A stretch of 64,000 nt of DNA from Chloroflexota bacterium (GTDB taxonomy: Bacteria > Chloroflexota > Anaerolineae > Anaerolineales > Villigracilaceae). Location of the stretch: NCBI GenBank assembly GCA_016213105.1, contig JACRBN010000003.1, positions 88,685 through 152,684 on the forward strand, read 5' to 3'. The notes beneath the pieces are model-generated. The model was not told the DNA's origin, did not search any database, and was given only the letters and a program-made list of their open reading frames with translations. Position 1 is the stretch's first letter, and each line of letters opens with the position of its first letter. Positions 50,943 to 59,703 of this stretch are shown here, piece after piece. A program made the position numbers and the translations under genes.

Positions 50943-51440
50943 CTACTGAACCAGAAATGCCAGCTCGGTCTGGTACTTCTTCGGATCCGCTTCGAGGTCT
51001 GGGTCGGTCAGATACCATTCGACCCGTCCGTTCCACCACTCGGCGCCATTCCTGGTGGATGTATTCCACAGGACATGATTCTCATTTGCCCAATCCAGAA
51101 GGGCAACCGTCGCCTTGAAAAGGCCTTTGCCCTTATAAGGCCCGGTATACAGGAGGGTTGCATAACGGCCTTCCGGAAGAAAATCCGCGATGATGTGACC
51201 ATCACCGGGCAGGGCCAGGTCCACGACAAAGCCGACATCGATGTCCAGATTTTTGGACATGTCCGTGGTGAGATAGCGAATCAGCGCGGGGCCGATGAGT
51301 GTAATTCCCTCGCGAACCAGCCAGTGATGCACTTCATCCCAGAGGGGCGGCAGGTATTTCCCAAAGGGGATGGGAACTGCGGTTCGAATGGCGACGTAGT
51401 GTTGTTTGGGGCGGGCTTCCAGTTTGGGTTTTGTGATCAA
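50943..51440 (-). CDS. GyrI-like small-molecule-binding domain protein
   Basis: Protein of 165 aa. HYVAIRTAVPIPFGKYLPPLWDEV, PLIRYLTTD-type strand, DIDVGFVVDLALPG and YATLLYTGPYKG match the GyrI-like/AraC effector-binding fold as a stand-alone domain. The start is TTG at 51440, 8 bp after AAGGAG; the ATG within that spacing is out of frame. Ligand unknown. Confidence 0.85.
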   Translation of the reverse strand: MITKPKLEARPKQHYVAIRTAVPIPFGKYLPPLWDEVHHWLVREGITLIGPALIRYLTTDMSKNLDIDVGFVVDLALPGDGHIIADFLPEGRYATLLYTGPYKGKGLFKATVALLDWANENHVLWNTSTRNGAEWWNGRVEWYLTDPDLEADPKKYQTELAFLVQ

Positions 51441-51458
51441 CAGTTCATCTCCTTTTGC

Positions 51459-51758
51459 CTACCCGCCCGCCATCGCGCCGACGATGCGGAACGGCTCCCT
51501 GCCCACGACGACCGCCTCGGGCAGGGGAGTTTCGTATGCTTCGAGCGACCAGTCCTGGCCGCAGGCGAAGAAGCGGATGAAGTCCCGCCGCCGGCCCGTG
51601 ACCTGGTCGCGGAGCGTGCCGCGCAGCATGGGATAGCGCGCCTCCAATGCATCCAGCACGGACCCGATGGTGGGCTCCGCTTCGACGGGCAGGTCCACCT
51701 CCCGTTTTTCGAGCCGCGCCAGCGTTTGCAGGTGATACGGGATCTGAACGCGGATCAT
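51459..51758 (-). CDS. MoaD/ThiS-like ubiquitin-fold protein
   Basis: Protein of 99 aa. [20 protein letters not shown], a central [19 protein letters not shown] helix and a C-terminal GAMAGG double-glycine end fit the MoaD/ThiS superfamily. Such tails carry sulfur as thiocarboxylates. It overlaps the BNR-repeat gene by ATGA (51755-51758). No MoaE or ThiG is nearby, so this is a special-purpose carrier or a conserved partner of the BNR protein. Confidence 0.85.
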   Translation of the reverse strand: MIRVQIPYHLQTLARLEKREVDLPVEAEPTIGSVLDALEARYPMLRGTLRDQVTGRRRDFIRFFACGQDWSLEAYETPLPEAVVVGREPFRIVGAMAGG

Positions 51759-52870
51759 GGGAGGGTCTGAACCTCGACCGACAGCACGGCGGGCAGGTCC
51801 CTGGCGATGGCCGACCAACTGTCGCCCGAGTCGGCCGAGGCGTACACTTGTCCGCCAGTGGTGCCGAAGTACACGCCGCACTCGTCGAGCGTGTCCACCG
51901 CCATCGCGCTGCGCAGGATGTTGACGTAGCAATCGCTTTGCGGCAGGCCTTTGGTGAGCGGCTCCCAGTCGTTCCCGCCCGTGCGGCTGCGGTAGACGCG
52001 CAACTTGCCCTCGGGCGGATAATGTTCCGAGTCGCTTTTGATTGGCACGACGTAGATGGTCTCAGGCTCGTGGGCGTGCACGGCGATGGGGAAGCCGAAA
52101 TCGCTGGGCAGGTTGCCGCTGACCTCGCGCCACGAATCGCCCGCGTCGTCGCTGCGCATCACGTCCCAGTGCTTCTGCATGAACAGCACGTTCGAGCGTG
52201 ACGGGTGCATGGCGATGTTGTGGACGCAGTGGCCGACTTCGGCGGCCGGGTCGGGCAGTTCGCCGCCAGAGTTGAGTCCCTGGTTGATCGGCCGCCAGCT
52301 TTGGCCGCCGTCCTCGCTGCGGAAGGCGCCCGCCGCCGAGATGGCGACGTAGATGCGTTTGGGGTCAGACGGGTCGAGCAGGATGGTGTGCAGGCACATC
52401 CCGCCCGCGCCGGGCTGCCAGAGATGCCCCTTCACCTCGCGCAGGCCGGGCAGTTCGTCCCAGGTTATGCCGCCATCGGTGGAGCGGAACAGGGCGGCGT
52501 CCTCCGCGCCGGCGTAGACGGTGTCGGGCTCGGTCGGGGACGGCTCGAGCCGCCAGATGCGTTTGAATTCCCAGGGACGCTGGCTGCCATCGTAGAACAG
52601 GTGCGTGCCAGGGTCGCCGTCGTAGGTGAACTTGTTGCCCACGGGTTCCCAGGTCTGACCGCCGTCGTCCGAACGCTGAATAACCTGTCCAAACCAGCCC
52701 GAAGTCTGAGAGGCGTACAGGCGGTCGGGATTCACGGGGGAGCCATGCATGTGGTAGATATCCCAGCCCGCGAAATGCGGGCCGCTGATCTCCCATTTCT
52801 TGCGCTTGTCATTCGAGGTCAAAATGAATGCGCCCTTGTGGGTGCCGACCAGTACTCGTACTTTGCTCAT
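51755..52870 (-). CDS. BNR/WD40-like beta-propeller (sialidase-fold) protein
   Basis: Protein of 371 aa built of repeated Asp-box units: [58 protein letters not shown] and [12 protein letters not shown]. This gives a six- to seven-bladed propeller of the YVTN/BNR type, related to sialidases but without a signal peptide. The MoaD-like gene overlaps its end, so the pair is co-translated. Substrate unknown. Confidence 0.88.
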   Translation of the reverse strand: MSKVRVLVGTHKGAFILTSNDKRKKWEISGPHFAGWDIYHMHGSPVNPDRLYASQTSGWFGQVIQRSDDGGQTWEPVGNKFTYDGDPGTHLFYDGSQRPWEFKRIWRLEPSPTEPDTVYAGAEDAALFRSTDGGITWDELPGLREVKGHLWQPGAGGMCLHTILLDPSDPKRIYVAISAAGAFRSEDGGQSWRPINQGLNSGGELPDPAAEVGHCVHNIAMHPSRSNVLFMQKHWDVMRSDDAGDSWREVSGNLPSDFGFPIAVHAHEPETIYVVPIKSDSEHYPPEGKLRVYRSRTGGNDWEPLTKGLPQSDCYVNILRSAMAVDTLDECGVYFGTTGGQVYASADSGDSWSAIARDLPAVLSVEVQTLP

Positions 52871-52895
52871 GTCACATTCCTTTCTATACCGCACT

Positions 52896-52945
52896 CGGGT
52901 GAAAATTGCGCTTTTTTAGAGGGTGGAATGCGCAATTTTCACCCG
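52896..52945. repeat. 16-bp perfect inverted repeat upstream of the BNR gene
   Basis: CGGGTGAAAATTGCGC (52896-52911) is exactly inverted at 52930-52945, with an 18-nt centre. It lies between the VOC gene stop (52989) and the BNR gene start (52870). It may end VOC transcripts or be a small element. Confidence 0.75.
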
Positions 52946-52988
52946 TGGGTATTATAAAGTTGTCGGTTCGGTGGGCAAGGTGCGCCGC

Positions 52989-53462
52989 TCAGGCCTGCTC
53001 GTAGGCCGCCTGCAGCACACCGATATCGAGCTTGTCCATTTGAAGCATGGCCTGCGTGACCCGGTTGGCCCGTTCGGGGTCGCCGGCGCTCATCAACTCG
53101 CCCAGGACGGTGGGCACGATCTGCCAGGACAGGCCGAATTTGTCCTTCAGCCAGCCGCAGCGGCTTGTCTCGCCGCCCTCGGACAGTTTCTCCCAGTAAT
53201 GGTCGACCTCCGCCTGAGTCTCGCAATTCACGACGAAAGAGACCGCCTCCGTGAACTTGAAGACAGGGCCGCCGTTGAGCGCGACGAATTCCTGGCCGTT
53301 GAGTTCGAAGTTGGCGGTCATGACCGCGCCGGCCGGGCCCGGACCCGCCTCGCCATAGCGGGCGATGCTGAGGATCTTCGAATTCTTGAAGACGGACGTG
53401 TAGAAGTTTACGGCTTCTTCGGCCTGGTTGTCGAACCACAGGAAGGGGGTGATCTTTTGCAT
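52989..53462 (-). CDS. VOC family protein (PhnB / 3-demethylubiquinone methyltransferase-like)
   Basis: Protein of 157 aa with GGAGAATCC upstream. [28 protein letters not shown] and [22 protein letters not shown] are typical of the PhnB-like vicinal-oxygen-chelate group. Such proteins are often of unknown function; no phosphonate gene is nearby. Confidence 0.9.
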   Translation of the reverse strand: MQKITPFLWFDNQAEEAVNFYTSVFKNSKILSIARYGEAGPGPAGAVMTANFELNGQEFVALNGGPVFKFTEAVSFVVNCETQAEVDHYWEKLSEGGETSRCGWLKDKFGLSWQIVPTVLGELMSAGDPERANRVTQAMLQMDKLDIGVLQAAYEQA

Positions 53463-53501
53463 GGATTCTCCTTGTACTTCTAAAGATTGGATGGGGAAGG
53501 C

Positions 53502-53711
53502 TTACCTGGGGTTGGCAAACGATAACCCCTTTTGAACCAGCGCGTGGCGCAACGTTTCCAGCGCGTTGGGGCCGATGCCGTGCAACGCTTTGACCTCGTT
53601 TTCGGTGAGGCGGGACAGTTGCGCGAGACTGTGGATGCCTGCTGAGGCTAGTGCGCGGCGGGCGGGTGCGGCCAATGCAGGCAGGTCGTTTGTTGCGGAG
53701 GAGGAGGTCAT
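53502..53711 (-). CDS. Helix-hairpin-helix protein (RpoA C-terminal-domain-like)
   Basis: Protein of 69 aa. APARRALASAGIHSLAQLSR followed by LTENEVKALHGIGPNALETL is a complete HhH fold like the RNA polymerase alpha C-terminal domain. Probably binds DNA non-specifically. Same strand as the VOC gene, 39 bp upstream. Confidence 0.85.
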   Translation of the reverse strand: MTSSSATNDLPALAAPARRALASAGIHSLAQLSRLTENEVKALHGIGPNALETLRHALVQKGLSFANPR

Positions 53712-53825
53712 CTGCTCGCTTTCCTAGTATCGATAAAAAGGGTGGACAAAATCCAGTGTCCTGCCCACCCGTCCACGTGATAAGACGATTTTAGAACAGA
53801 TATTCTGACAAGTCAAGTCCGAATT

Positions 53826-54470
53826 TTATTCTGCGGCCTGCGCCAGGACCAGCGGATGGTGCTCCGCCTGGGCCTCCTCCGTGTAGCCATGCCCGATGAC
53901 GGTGGTTTCCAGCAGCGTAAAGCCCAACTGCGTGAGCATCGACTGGTACTCATCCAGGCCGTAATTGCTCCAGTACATGGTCACGTCGAAGAAGTCATCC
54001 TCGGTGTAGGCGTCCTCGGACCGCGCCGAGAGGGTGGCCAGCAGGTATCCGCCCGGCTTGAGCCAGCCGCGGATGCGCCGCAGCAGTTCGGGGTGTTCCT
54101 CGCGCGGCAGGTGGAAGATGGAGTAGAAGGCCGTCGCCGCGTCGAAGTGGGCGGGTGGAAAGTCCATCGACAGGATGTCGCCCTGGATAAACTCGCCCGT
54201 GGGGACATTGAGCCGCGCGCGGCGGACCTGTTCGCCCGAGATGTCCACCCCCGTGACGTGGAATTGCTCCGCCAGCCGTTGGGCGACCGGTACCCCCGCG
54301 CCGCAGCCCACGTCGAGGACGCGCGCGCCCGGGGACAGTTGTTCCATCAGCAGGTCGAGTTCGGGATTGGACTCGCTGCGCCGCGCGTTCTCGTAGGCGG
54401 CGGCGCATTGATCGTAGCCCTGTTGAACGAGGGCCTTGTAGTCTGTGTCGGGATCATCCGCAGGTTTCAT
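53826..54470 (-). CDS. Class I SAM-dependent methyltransferase
   Basis: Protein of 214 aa. VLDVGCGAGVPVAQRL (motif I), GVDISGEQVRRA and HFDAATAFYSIFHLPREEH identify the fold. No substrate-binding specificity is obvious. Its start lies 7 bp from the ABC-2 permease stop, so it probably ends the exporter transcript and may methylate the exported compound. Confidence 0.9.
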   Translation of the reverse strand: MKPADDPDTDYKALVQQGYDQCAAAYENARRSESNPELDLLMEQLSPGARVLDVGCGAGVPVAQRLAEQFHVTGVDISGEQVRRARLNVPTGEFIQGDILSMDFPPAHFDAATAFYSIFHLPREEHPELLRRIRGWLKPGGYLLATLSARSEDAYTEDDFFDVTMYWSNYGLDEYQSMLTQLGFTLLETTVIGHGYTEEAQAEHHPLVLAQAAE

Positions 54471-54477
54471 GCTGCTC

Positions 54478-55674
54478 TTATTTCTCCTCTGCCGCGTACA
54501 GCCTCCACACGGCGATGCTGAAGAACAACAGCGCGTAGCCCATCAACGCGGCGGCGGGCAGCAGCACCGAGTCGAAGCCCAGCCCGCGCGCGACAATGTT
54601 CTCGAAGCCATCCATGCCCCAGGCCACGGGTGAGACGTGCCCGATGGCGCGGAAGGTTTCGCCCGTAAATTCCAGCGGCACCCAGGCTCCGCCCAACCCC
54701 GAGAAGACGAACATGGGGATCAGCGAGAAGCTGATGGCCTGTTCCTCACTTTGCGCGATGATGCCGATCAATAGGCCGAGGGACGAGATGCACAACGCCG
54801 CGCTGAAGGCCACCAGGGCGATGGCCGCCGGCTCGCGCAGGTAGTCCACCTTTAGGGCCAACTGGCCGAAGGTGATCAGGATTAGGAATTGGGTGAAGAT
54901 CAGCAGGAAGATGGCCAGGAAGTGCCCCAGCGCCACGTCGATGCGGCGCGTGGAGGTGGTCAGCAGGCGCTGCAGGGTGCGCGACTTGCGTTCGGTGACG
55001 ATGATCTGGGCCGCAGTCAACAGGCCCGCGATGGCGAATTGCAGCATCATGCCCGGAGCGGTGTGCGCCAGGGCCGCGCCCGAGTCGCTGGTCTTTTCCA
55101 CGGCGGGACTCTTCGTCTCGGTGACGGCGATGGGCGGATCCTTCCATGCGGCCAGGCTTTGCTCGAAGGCGTAATCGAAGGGCATGCGCTCCGCGTCGAG
55201 GCGCTCGATGATGGTGGCCGTGCGTACGGCGCTGTCCAGGCGGCTGGAGATCTTCAGCAGTTCCGCTTCGATGCTGGTCCAGGCCGATGAGTCGCTGTCG
55301 GCGATGACGATCAGGCGGGCGCTCTTGTTCTTGAGCATGGCCCGCCCGTAGCCGTCGGGGACGATGATAACGGCGGCCAGGTCCCCGTCGGCGACCCTCT
55401 GTTCCAGGTCGGCCTGGGAGAGGAACACGTTTTCGTTGAGCGAGATCAACTCCGATTCGGACAGCAGCTCGTGCAGCGAGTCAGTCACCCAGTGGTTGTC
55501 CTGCGAGAGGTAGCCCACGGGCAGGCGCGAATCCCCGCCGCCGCCGAAGCCGCCGAAGGCGTAGCCGAACAGGAAGGTGAACAGGATCGGCATGATCAGC
55601 AGGAACATGAAGGTCTTGAAGTCCCGCAGTAATTGCAGGAGGTCTTTGAAGGCAATATCGAGGATGCGGATCAT
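54478..55674 (-). CDS. ABC-2 type exporter permease (second)
   Basis: Protein of 398 aa. One N-terminal helix (about residues 18-40), a long extracytoplasmic domain (about 45-215), then five helices including AGLLTAAQIIVTERKSRTLQRLLTTSTRR, the hallmark of ABC-2 permeases (YhhJ/DrrB type). PMFVFSGLGGAWVPLEFTG is typical. Works with the permease at 55684 and ATPase at 57041; one transcript. Confidence 0.92.
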   Translation of the reverse strand: MIRILDIAFKDLLQLLRDFKTFMFLLIMPILFTFLFGYAFGGFGGGGDSRLPVGYLSQDNHWVTDSLHELLSESELISLNENVFLSQADLEQRVADGDLAAVIIVPDGYGRAMLKNKSARLIVIADSDSSAWTSIEAELLKISSRLDSAVRTATIIERLDAERMPFDYAFEQSLAAWKDPPIAVTETKSPAVEKTSDSGAALAHTAPGMMLQFAIAGLLTAAQIIVTERKSRTLQRLLTTSTRRIDVALGHFLAIFLLIFTQFLILITFGQLALKVDYLREPAAIALVAFSAALCISSLGLLIGIIAQSEEQAISFSLIPMFVFSGLGGAWVPLEFTGETFRAIGHVSPVAWGMDGFENIVARGLGFDSVLLPAAALMGYALLFFSIAVWRLYAAEEK

Positions 55675-55683
55675 GGCCTGCTC

Positions 55684-56991
55684 CTACACGTAACGCCGAT
55701 TGAAGCGCCAGACGCCAATGGCGAAGAAGGCCGCGCTCCAGGCCAGCGCCGCCAGGGTCGTGACCAGCACGACGCCAACGGGTTCGCCCTGCATGGACTG
55801 CATCAGCCCGCGGATGGCCCAGCCCTGCGGCACCAGCAGCGAGATGGTGTCACCCATCTGTTTGGCGATGGGCGAGTTCATGGCGAAGATCTTGATCATG
55901 CCCATCATGCCCGTCACGGTCAGCACGCCGCCGAAGAGCACGCCGCTTTGTTTCGTATCCTTCATGAATGAATTGACGAAGATGCCAAACGAGGAGGCGC
56001 TCAGGACGATGCCCGCCGCCGCCAGGACCACGGAAGCCAGACCGCCCCATTGGATGCCGAAGAACAGCCGCGCGGCGATCAGGAGCACCGTCACTTGCAC
56101 CAGCACGGTCAGGAAGACGGACAGCAGCTTGCCGGTCAGGATGGTGGCCTGCGGGGTGGGGGTGGTGAACAGGCGCGGCAGGGTGCGTTCCTCCTCCTCC
56201 TTGAGGATGCTCTGCGCGGTGGAGGCGCCCGTGTAGAAGGCGTAGAAAACCATCATCCCGCCCATGATGGGACCGATGATGGTCAGCAGCAGGTTTTGTT
56301 TGCTTTCGTCCTGGCTTTGCGGGGCGCTGGCGGGCGCGCGCACCTCCAGCAGTTCGGCTTCCGCATCCTCGCTTTGGGCCAGTGAGTCGTCCAGGTATTG
56401 CTCGACGAGGATGCCCGTCTGGGCGTAATCCTCCAGGTCGGCGTCTTCGAGGAAGACGTTGACCGCGATCTTGACGCCGCCCATCCCGTCCATGAAGCGG
56501 TCGAGGATGGAGCGCATCACGGCGGGGCCGATGGTCAGGGTGGGGTCCTGGTAGAACTCGATGACCGCCTGGCCCTCCTCGATGTCGGCGAACTGTTCGG
56601 AGAAATCGGGCGGGATGATGAGCGCCACCTGCGCCTGCTGGGTGTCGACGGCGGCGCGGGCCGATTTGGCGTCGGCGGCGAAGCTGACCTCCACCAGGTC
56701 GGCCAGATCCTCGCTTTCGAGGATGCTGACCACCAGGTCGCCCATCGTCCTGGCCTCGCGCCCGCCCGGGATGTTCTTCGGGTTGACCTGGAACTCAGGC
56801 CCGCCCTCGTCCAGGTTCGCGATGACGACCGCTGTCCTGGGCAGATCGAAGCCGCCGTTCTGGGCGATGTTGCCGAACATCAGGTAGAACATGCCCGTCA
56901 CCATCAGCGGCACGACGAACATGAAGACCACCGCAAAGAAACTGCGGAAGGAGCGGGTCATATCTTTGAATGCGATGTCGAAGGCTTTCAT
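55684..56991 (-). CDS. ABC-2 type exporter permease (first)
   Basis: Protein of 435 aa, similar in layout to the next gene: IAFKDMTRSFRSFFAVVFMFV helix, an extracytoplasmic domain, and STAQSILKEEEERTLPRLFTTPTPQ before the helical bundle. The ATG at 56991 fits the family start. The heterodimer of the two permeases would form the membrane channel. A REP-like hairpin separates it from the ATPase gene. Confidence 0.92.
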   Translation of the reverse strand: MKAFDIAFKDMTRSFRSFFAVVFMFVVPLMVTGMFYLMFGNIAQNGGFDLPRTAVVIANLDEGGPEFQVNPKNIPGGREARTMGDLVVSILESEDLADLVEVSFAADAKSARAAVDTQQAQVALIIPPDFSEQFADIEEGQAVIEFYQDPTLTIGPAVMRSILDRFMDGMGGVKIAVNVFLEDADLEDYAQTGILVEQYLDDSLAQSEDAEAELLEVRAPASAPQSQDESKQNLLLTIIGPIMGGMMVFYAFYTGASTAQSILKEEEERTLPRLFTTPTPQATILTGKLLSVFLTVLVQVTVLLIAARLFFGIQWGGLASVVLAAAGIVLSASSFGIFVNSFMKDTKQSGVLFGGVLTVTGMMGMIKIFAMNSPIAKQMGDTISLLVPQGWAIRGLMQSMQGEPVGVVLVTTLAALAWSAAFFAIGVWRFNRRYV

Positions 56992-57004
56992 AAAGTACTT
57001 TCCC

Positions 57005-57039
57005 GTTATTGCGAGGGTGCGAAGCACCCTCGCAATGAC
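57005..57039. repeat. REP-like hairpin within the ABC exporter operon
   Basis: GTTATTGCGAGGGTGC (57005-57020) and GCACCCTCGCAATGAC (57024-57039) form a 16-bp stem (one G-U) with a GAA loop. It lies in the short gap between two co-transcribed genes and could stabilise or attenuate the transcript. Confidence 0.85.
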
Positions 57040-57040
57040 A

Positions 57041-57985
57041 TCAATCACGCAATGCTCGCCCCGTCAAATGCAGGAAGACCGCTTCCAGGTTGGGTTCGCG
57101 GATGTCGACCGAGGTGATGCGCGCCGACTGGCGGGTGGCCGCCTCGAACAGGCGCGGCAGGACCAGGTTGCTGTCGGCCACGAGCAGACAGATCTGCCCG
57201 TCCTCGACCGAGGCGTGCTCCACCCCCTCGATGCCCTGCCAGGCCTCCAGGACTTTGAGCGGATCCACACTCAGGGTCAGGTCGATGCGCGTCTGCCCGC
57301 CGACCAGCTTGACCAGCTCCTCGTGCGTGCCGCAGGCGATCATTTTGCCGTGGTCCATGATGCCGACCTGGTTGGAGAGTTCCTGGGCCTCCTCCATGTA
57401 ATGCGTGGTGTAGAGCACGGTCATGCCCTGCTCCTTGAGTGCCACCACGCTGTCGAGGATGTTGCGCCGCGACTGCGGGTCGATGCCGACCGTGGGCTCA
57501 TCCATGTAGATAACCTTGGGTTTGTGCAGCAGCGCCACCCCGATGTTGACGCGGCGCTTCATGCCGCCCGAGTACTTGCCGACCCGTTCGTTGGCGCGCT
57601 CGCGCAGGCCGATCACGTCCAGCACCTCATCGACGCGTTTCTTGAGCGCCGCGCCGCGCAGGCCGTACATCTTGCCCCAAAAGGACAGGTTTTCGCGCGC
57701 GGTCAGGTCTTCGTACAGGGCGATGTCCTGCGGCACCACCCCCAGCGCCGACTTGACGCCCGTCCCGTCGCTGCGGATGGAGTGGCCCATGATGCGCGCG
57801 TCGCCCTGGTCGGGCCGCAGCAGGCAGGACAGCATGGAAATGGTGGTGGTCTTCCCGGCCCCGTTCGGGCCGAGCAGGCTGAATATCTCGCCCTGGCCCA
57901 CCTCGAAACTGACGCCCTGCACGGCCAAATTCTCCCCGAAGGACTTGTGCAGGTTCAAGACTTCAATTGCAAGCAAGGCTTCCAT
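57041..57985 (-). CDS. ABC-2 exporter ATP-binding protein
   Basis: Protein of 314 aa. GPNGAGKTT, KYSGGMKRRVNIGVALL, VIYMDEPTVGIDPQ and LYTTHYMEEAQEL are clear. The C-terminal 90 residues form the CcmA/DrrA-type regulatory region. It is first in the operon of ATPase, two permeases and methyltransferase. Substrate could be a drug, lipid or peptide. Confidence 0.94.
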   Translation of the reverse strand: MEALLAIEVLNLHKSFGENLAVQGVSFEVGQGEIFSLLGPNGAGKTTTISMLSCLLRPDQGDARIMGHSIRSDGTGVKSALGVVPQDIALYEDLTARENLSFWGKMYGLRGAALKKRVDEVLDVIGLRERANERVGKYSGGMKRRVNIGVALLHKPKVIYMDEPTVGIDPQSRRNILDSVVALKEQGMTVLYTTHYMEEAQELSNQVGIMDHGKMIACGTHEELVKLVGGQTRIDLTLSVDPLKVLEAWQGIEGVEHASVEDGQICLLVADSNLVLPRLFEAATRQSARITSVDIREPNLEAVFLHLTGRALRD

Positions 57986-58117
57986 TCAACGCTCCGTATT
58001 TGTGTGCATTGTCGCTTTATGAGCGCGGCATACACATTGTATACGGAAAAATGGCGAATGGGTTGGTGAGTTGTGGAAAATATCACAACTGGTGGGCTAC
58101 GGAAGTCTGCTGTTCTC

Positions 58118-58150
58118 CCTTCCCTCTCCCATTTTTGGGGAGAGGGAAGG
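58118..58150. repeat. Long CCTTCCCTCTCCC hairpin
   Basis: Perfect 13-bp stem CCTTCCCTCTCCC / GGGAGAGGGAAGG with a short T-rich loop, followed by GGGATGGGTGAGGGGC. It is a typical extragenic palindrome in the gap 57986-58234, which has no gene. Confidence 0.7.
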
Positions 58151-58234
58151 GCCGGGGATGGGTGAGGGGCACAGCCCTGCACACCCGCGACTCCTTCCAC
58201 ATACTTCGGAAGTCTGCGAATTCCGCTCTTGCAG

Positions 58235-58651
58235 CTACATGACAGACAGGATGATCCCCCCAATGAGGACGGCAATTGCGCCAAAAACTCCCAACGCAAG
58301 CGGAGTTGTCCATTTTGCGGCGGCCAGATCGAGCATGGCGCGCCCGGGATCGGCTGGATCATACCAGACCGAAACCGTTTGCCCCGGCTTGTGCTTTGCG
58401 GGGTAAAACCCCAACTCCGATTCGAAGCTGATTATCTTTCCCGCTTTGGTTCGAAACTCGACCACAGGATAAAAGTGGAAATTGGCAGCGCCGATGGAGT
58501 GCGAAACGACGCTGGTGACCACGCCGTCCTCGCTGATCCATGCGGAATACTTGCGCTGCGCGCGCAGCCAGGCGAAGACCCCTCCCAGGAGGAGCAGCAC
58601 CCCTGAAACGACAAGCAGGTTGCCGAGAATGAAGAATAGCCCGTTGTTCAT
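58235..58651 (-). CDS. DUF3592 membrane protein
   Basis: Protein of 138 aa. Helices at about residues 8-28 and 116-135 flank a beta domain (GVVTSVVSHSIGAANFHFYPVVEF and HKPGQTVSVWYDPADPGRAML), the DUF3592 arrangement. It is a relative of the gene at 32681 but not a copy. Function unknown. Confidence 0.83.
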   Translation of the reverse strand: MNNGLFFILGNLLVVSGVLLLLGGVFAWLRAQRKYSAWISEDGVVTSVVSHSIGAANFHFYPVVEFRTKAGKIISFESELGFYPAKHKPGQTVSVWYDPADPGRAMLDLAAAKWTTPLALGVFGAIAVLIGGIILSVM

Positions 58652-58676
58652 GTTGAAATTTAGCTCCTGGTCCTAT

Positions 58677-59204
58677 TTACTTTGGACTGTTTGCGCGTGC
58701 GATCATGATTTCCCGCGTGTTCGGATCCCACCATATCCCGAAGTAACAATCCCCCCCGCCATATACCGACACCACTTGATTTTGCCAATCAGATTCTTCC
58801 ATGTGATGTGCGCAGAAGAAGGAGCCGAGAATAAATTCCCCATCTGCGTTGATCCAACCGATATATTGCCGACCGTAGGTGGAAAGCTTCTCTTTGTCTG
58901 GGGCGCGCCCTGAATTGAAACCGTCGCCATGTTGCGCCAGGTACTCTGCGAGGTTGGATTCTATTTCGAAGATTTGGCCGACTGAGGGTGTCCAATACTC
59001 TGATGGAGAAACCCACGGGGCTTCAATTTCCATAAATTCCCTGCTCAGGATCATCGCCGTAAAATCCTCGGTGACGATGAGCGTGTTTCCCGCCTCTGTC
59101 TCGGTGATCTCGGCGTCTGGATATTGCTCCGCCAGGTTTCCACAGGAGGACACAGAGGCGGACAGGGCGATCAGGATAATAGTGCGAAGAAGTATTTTTG
59201 TCAT
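58677..59204 (-). CDS. Lipoprotein of unknown family
   Basis: Protein of 175 aa. The signal peptide TKILLRTIILIALSASVSSC ends in a lipobox Cys at about residue 21. The rest has GRQYIGWINADGEFILGSFF and WWDPNTREI, beta-rich, with two Cys. Ends at 58677. No named family. Confidence 0.75.
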   Translation of the reverse strand: MTKILLRTIILIALSASVSSCGNLAEQYPDAEITETEAGNTLIVTEDFTAMILSREFMEIEAPWVSPSEYWTPSVGQIFEIESNLAEYLAQHGDGFNSGRAPDKEKLSTYGRQYIGWINADGEFILGSFFCAHHMEESDWQNQVVSVYGGGDCYFGIWWDPNTREIMIARANSPK

Positions 59205-59233
59205 GTTGGCGTTCCCTATATCCAATTCCCAAA

Positions 59234-59575
59234 TTATTGTACGGTGGGAAAAATTTCCACCCGATCCAGGTCTTTTCGCAGATCGACGATGATGGTTTGA
59301 TCGGGCAGCAGATTCGGTTCACTGACAATTCGATACCCGTTCCTTTGCCAGAATTGCACCGCCTGGGGGTTATTCACCTGAACTCCCGAAAGGATCGTGT
59401 TTATTTTTGCATCCTTCCTGATCTCATTTTCCATCGCTGCGACCACCGCCTTCCCCAATCCCTGGTTCCGAAAGGGTGCAGCGATCATGAGAAGTCCCAG
59501 GAAGGCGGCCTACGGATCTCCGCCATGGTTGGCGGGGACATACTCGATAATACCGGCCATCTAATCATGATCGTC
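59234..59575 (-). pseudogene. GNAT acetyltransferase gene broken by a stop codon and frameshift
   Basis: The C-terminal 84 residues are a clear GNAT core (PFRNQGLGKAVVAAMENEI, NNPQAVQFWQRNGYRIV). Immediately upstream in the same frame is AAFLGLLMIAAP, which belongs to the same domain, but a TAG interrupts it at about 59511-59513. Upstream, MAGIIEYVPANHGGDP and a shifted MMTIMI N-terminus complete a normal start. The gene is therefore disrupted by a nonsense change and a likely frameshift. Confidence 0.7.
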
Positions 59576-59630
59576 ATCATTTTATGATCCTTCTTTCCTG
59601 CGAAACTGCCCAAAGGTTTTCGTCAACGTC

Positions 59631-59700
59631 TCTGAAGGGGATCTTCCCAAGGGGGATCACGGACAGGCCCTGCGGGCACGGCGGCGCTGGGGCGCAGCTG
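59631..59700. repeat. Dispersed repeat, longer copy
   Basis: CTTCCCAAGGGGGATCACGG, then CAGGCCCTGCGGGCACGGCG followed by GCGCTGGGGCG. It matches 29661-29710 and is related to 62383-62422 and 61563-61614. Confidence 0.5.
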
Positions 59701-59703
59701 ATT

